A stretch of 5,383 nt of DNA from SUG1106 sp051883095 (GTDB lineage Bacteria > Bacillota > Clostridia > Peptostreptococcales > Anaerovoracaceae), in NCBI GenBank assembly GCA_051883095.1, contig JBJETB010000081.1, forward strand, positions 1 to 5,383, read 5' to 3'. Positions 4,603 through 5,383 of this stretch are shown piece by piece. Under the pieces are notes generated by a model. It ran no database searches. It worked only from the letters and a program-made list of their open reading frames with translations, and was not told the DNA's origin. The position numbers were made by a program, and so were the translations under genes. Each line of letters starts with the position of its first letter. Position 1 is the stretch's first letter.

Positions 4603-4974
4603 ATGGGGTATAATCAGAACAATGCAGGAATTCATTTGGTGCCACGTGGATATAAAGGAAGCTTCGATTCGTTTCAGCCTTATGATAGATATGGGGCTAT
4701 TATTGCAGAAAACAACCTGAATAAAGAAAACAGAGAGAAAAAAATTATAGAGGATATTAAGCTGTGTAATTTCATTTCTATTGCAGACAAACGTGGGCAG
4801 ATAAAGCAGTGTGCCTGTGGGGGAAAATTAAGCTATAAGGAAAATCTCGTAATAAAATTTCATAAAAACGGAAAAATGAGTTCAATACATATGGATGGAA
4901 AACAATGTGTGGATTGTGAACGTAAACTGGTAATTAAGGGGGAATTGCTTTCAAAAATTGAAAAAGATTTTTGA
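4603..4974 (+). CDS. Unrecognised 123-aa protein with a possible four-cysteine metal site
   Basis: I do not recognise this protein. The N-terminal third (NAGIHLVPRGYKGSFDSFQPYDRYG) is rich in glycine and aromatic residues, the middle (36-60) is charged and probably helical, and the C-terminal half has Cys-x-Cys-Gly-Gly (C70, C72) and Cys-x2-Cys (C102, C105) separated by 29 residues, a spacing compatible with a zinc ribbon; C55 is extra. There is no signal peptide or membrane segment, so it should be cytosolic. ATG 4603 has AAGGAG at 8 bases and its own promoter at 4520-4548. A weak hairpin follows the stop. A nucleic-acid or protein-binding role is possible, given the cysteine pattern and basic C-terminal part, but unproven. 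Confidence 0.85.
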   Translation: MGYNQNNAGIHLVPRGYKGSFDSFQPYDRYGAIIAENNLNKENREKKIIEDIKLCNFISIADKRGQIKQCACGGKLSYKENLVIKFHKNGKMSSIHMDGKQCVDCERKLVIKGELLSKIEKDF

Positions 4975-4994
4975 GTAAGTGTAACCGATGATAA

Positions 4995-5013
4995 GAGATT
5001 TGAAGAAAATCTC
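4995..5013 (+). terminator. Short hairpin after the 123-aa gene
   Basis: GAGATTT (4995-5001) pairs with AAATCTC (5007-5013) around a 5-base loop, 20 bases past the stop codon. It is AT-rich and lacks a clean T-run, so termination would be weak; it directly adjoins the next promoter. Confidence 0.3.
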
Positions 5014-5014
5014 A

Positions 5015-5044
5015 TTGACATTTTGTAGTAATCTGTAGTAAAAT
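5015..5044 (+). promoter_or_regulatory. Promoter of the ribbon-helix-helix gene with an embedded tandem operator
   Basis: TTGACA (5015-5020) and TAAAAT (5039-5044) are 18 bases apart, with initiation near 5051 and a very short leader. The spacer and the edge of the -10 hold TGTAGTA twice (5024-5030 and 5034-5040), exactly 10 bp apart. Ribbon-helix-helix repressors such as CopG and Arc bind short tandem repeats at such spacing inside their own promoters, so self-repression by the downstream gene product is likely. Repeats and boxes are read directly; binding is inferred. Confidence 0.65.
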
Positions 5045-5064
5045 GGTGATCAGGAAAGGAAGTG

Positions 5065-5250
5065 ATGTGTTTGGCAAGAAAAGCACCCAAAGATGGTAAA
5101 GATGATAATATCAGAGTTCGTGTAACACCAGAACAAAAAAGTAAGCTTGTGGAATATGCTGAAAGACATTACCAGACCATGAGTGGAGTGGTATGCCAGG
5201 CATTGGATCTTCTTTATGCGCAGGAGGAAGCAAAAGATCGCCCAAGTTGA
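5065..5250 (+). CDS. Small ribbon-helix-helix (Arc/MetJ/CopG-type) DNA-binding protein
   Basis: A 61-aa protein with the ribbon-helix-helix layout: a basic N-terminal arm (ARKAPKDGKDD), beta strand NIRVRV, helix A TPEQKSKLVEYAERH, a turn, then helix B TMSGVVCQALDLLYAQEE. Such proteins dimerise through the strand and bind DNA as repressors of their own promoter, antitoxins, plasmid copy-number regulators or relaxosome accessory proteins (MobC-like). Three starts are possible: GTG 5062, ATG 5065 (used here) and TTG 5071, which gives MARKAPKDG and also has AAGGA in reach. No toxin gene is visible immediately downstream, so a stand-alone regulator or a mobilisation accessory protein is more likely than half of a toxin-antitoxin pair. 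Confidence 0.8.
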   Translation: MCLARKAPKDGKDDNIRVRVTPEQKSKLVEYAERHYQTMSGVVCQALDLLYAQEEAKDRPS

Positions 5251-5272
5251 TTTGGAGTTTTTTTGGAGTTTA
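5251..5272 (+). repeat. 11-bp tandem direct repeat after the RHH gene
   Basis: TTTGGAGTTTT is followed directly by TTTGGAGTTTA, two 11-bp units differing in the last base. It overlaps a T-rich stretch that may also act as a poor terminator (CCAA/TTGG around GTTGAT, then TTTTTTT). The period equals that of the array at 3539-3604, though the sequences differ apart from TGG. Confidence 0.5.
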
Positions 5273-5305
5273 TTTTTCCTTTAGCGGTACGGAAACTACG
5301 AAAAA

Positions 5306-5319
5306 CAAACATAAGTTCG
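5306..5319. promoter_or_regulatory. LexA-box-like palindrome
   Basis: CAAACATAAGTTCG matches 12 of 14 positions of the Firmicute SOS box CGAACATATGTTCG. It lies about 65 bases ahead of where the next gene should begin. A function in SOS control of that gene is plausible but depends on a promoter that I cannot identify with confidence. Confidence 0.4.
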
Positions 5320-5338
5320 AATTAAAACTATCTATACA

Positions 5339-5376
5339 GGCGTCATAGGCAGCGTATAATGCCATCCGCCGAGGAG
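5339..5376 (+). promoter_or_regulatory. Nested inverted repeats, TATAAT and ribosome binding site of the next gene
   Basis: GGCG (5339-5342) and GGCA (5348-5351) are mirrored by TGCC (5360-5363) and CGCC (5367-5370), forming a nested hairpin whose loop contains TATAAT (5355-5360). No -35 box stands 16-18 bases upstream. GAGGAG (5371-5376) is a good ribosome binding site, so a rightward gene probably starts just beyond the window. With an RHH gene upstream, an origin-of-transfer-like role for the inverted repeats is conceivable, but no known nick site was recognised. Confidence 0.35.
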
Positions 5377-5383
5377 TTTGAAT

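Noticed and set aside
5065..5383. Toxin-antitoxin pair with the RHH protein as antitoxin.
   Set aside because: No overlapping or adjacent toxin-like frame follows within the window; 133 bases of regulatory-looking sequence come next.
1..5383. CRISPR array, tRNA, rRNA, transposase or insertion-sequence ends.
   Set aside because: No regular spacer-repeat units, cloverleaf, conserved rRNA stretches or terminal inverted repeats with a transposase were seen.

Overview
The window looks like accessory DNA (a prophage remnant or integrative/conjugative element) from a low-GC Gram-positive bacterium, most likely a Clostridia/Lachnospiraceae-type gut Firmicute. The grounds are AT-rich sequence, strong GGAGG-type ribosome binding sites, textbook sigma-A promoters, and the mix of families: an XRE repressor, an ImmA/IrrE protease, a Y-family polymerase, phage-type late regulators and a small ribbon-helix-helix protein. 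Taxonomy is inference; there is no rRNA or tRNA. No transposase, integrase or relaxase is visible.

Left part (1-2785): two leftward genes, an XRE repressor and an ImmA/IrrE-type zinc metalloprotease (cut by the window start), face a rightward operon of a DinB-type DNA polymerase IV and a 78-aa protein. The shared 190-bp control region has two near-consensus promoters pointing at each other and five paired TTGCTA-type half-sites that lie over or beside them. The arrangement resembles the ImmR/ImmA and DdrO/IrrE repressor-protease switches, here apparently wired to a mutagenic polymerase. No LexA box was seen in front of the polymerase.

Middle part (2786-4517): two rightward genes for proteins with C-terminal helix-turn-helix domains like sigma-70 region 4. 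The first resembles ArpU/RinA-type phage late regulators. Its 3' end runs into a six-unit, 11-bp-period repeat array, followed by a weak promoter-like site and two strong intrinsic terminators in tandem. The second has a structured leader with mutually exclusive hairpins next to its ribosome binding site, and ends in a long terminator hairpin.

Right part (4518-5383): two separately promoted small genes, an unrecognised 123-aa protein with a possible four-cysteine metal site and a ribbon-helix-helix protein with tandem repeats inside its own promoter. The last 133 bases hold an 11-bp direct repeat, a LexA-box-like palindrome, a TATAAT, nested inverted repeats and a ribosome binding site for a gene that would start just past the window.

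The most interesting reading is a self-contained, LexA-independent damage-response cassette (sensor protease, repressor, error-prone polymerase, small partner) on a mobile element. The regulatory wiring is inferred from sequence only.
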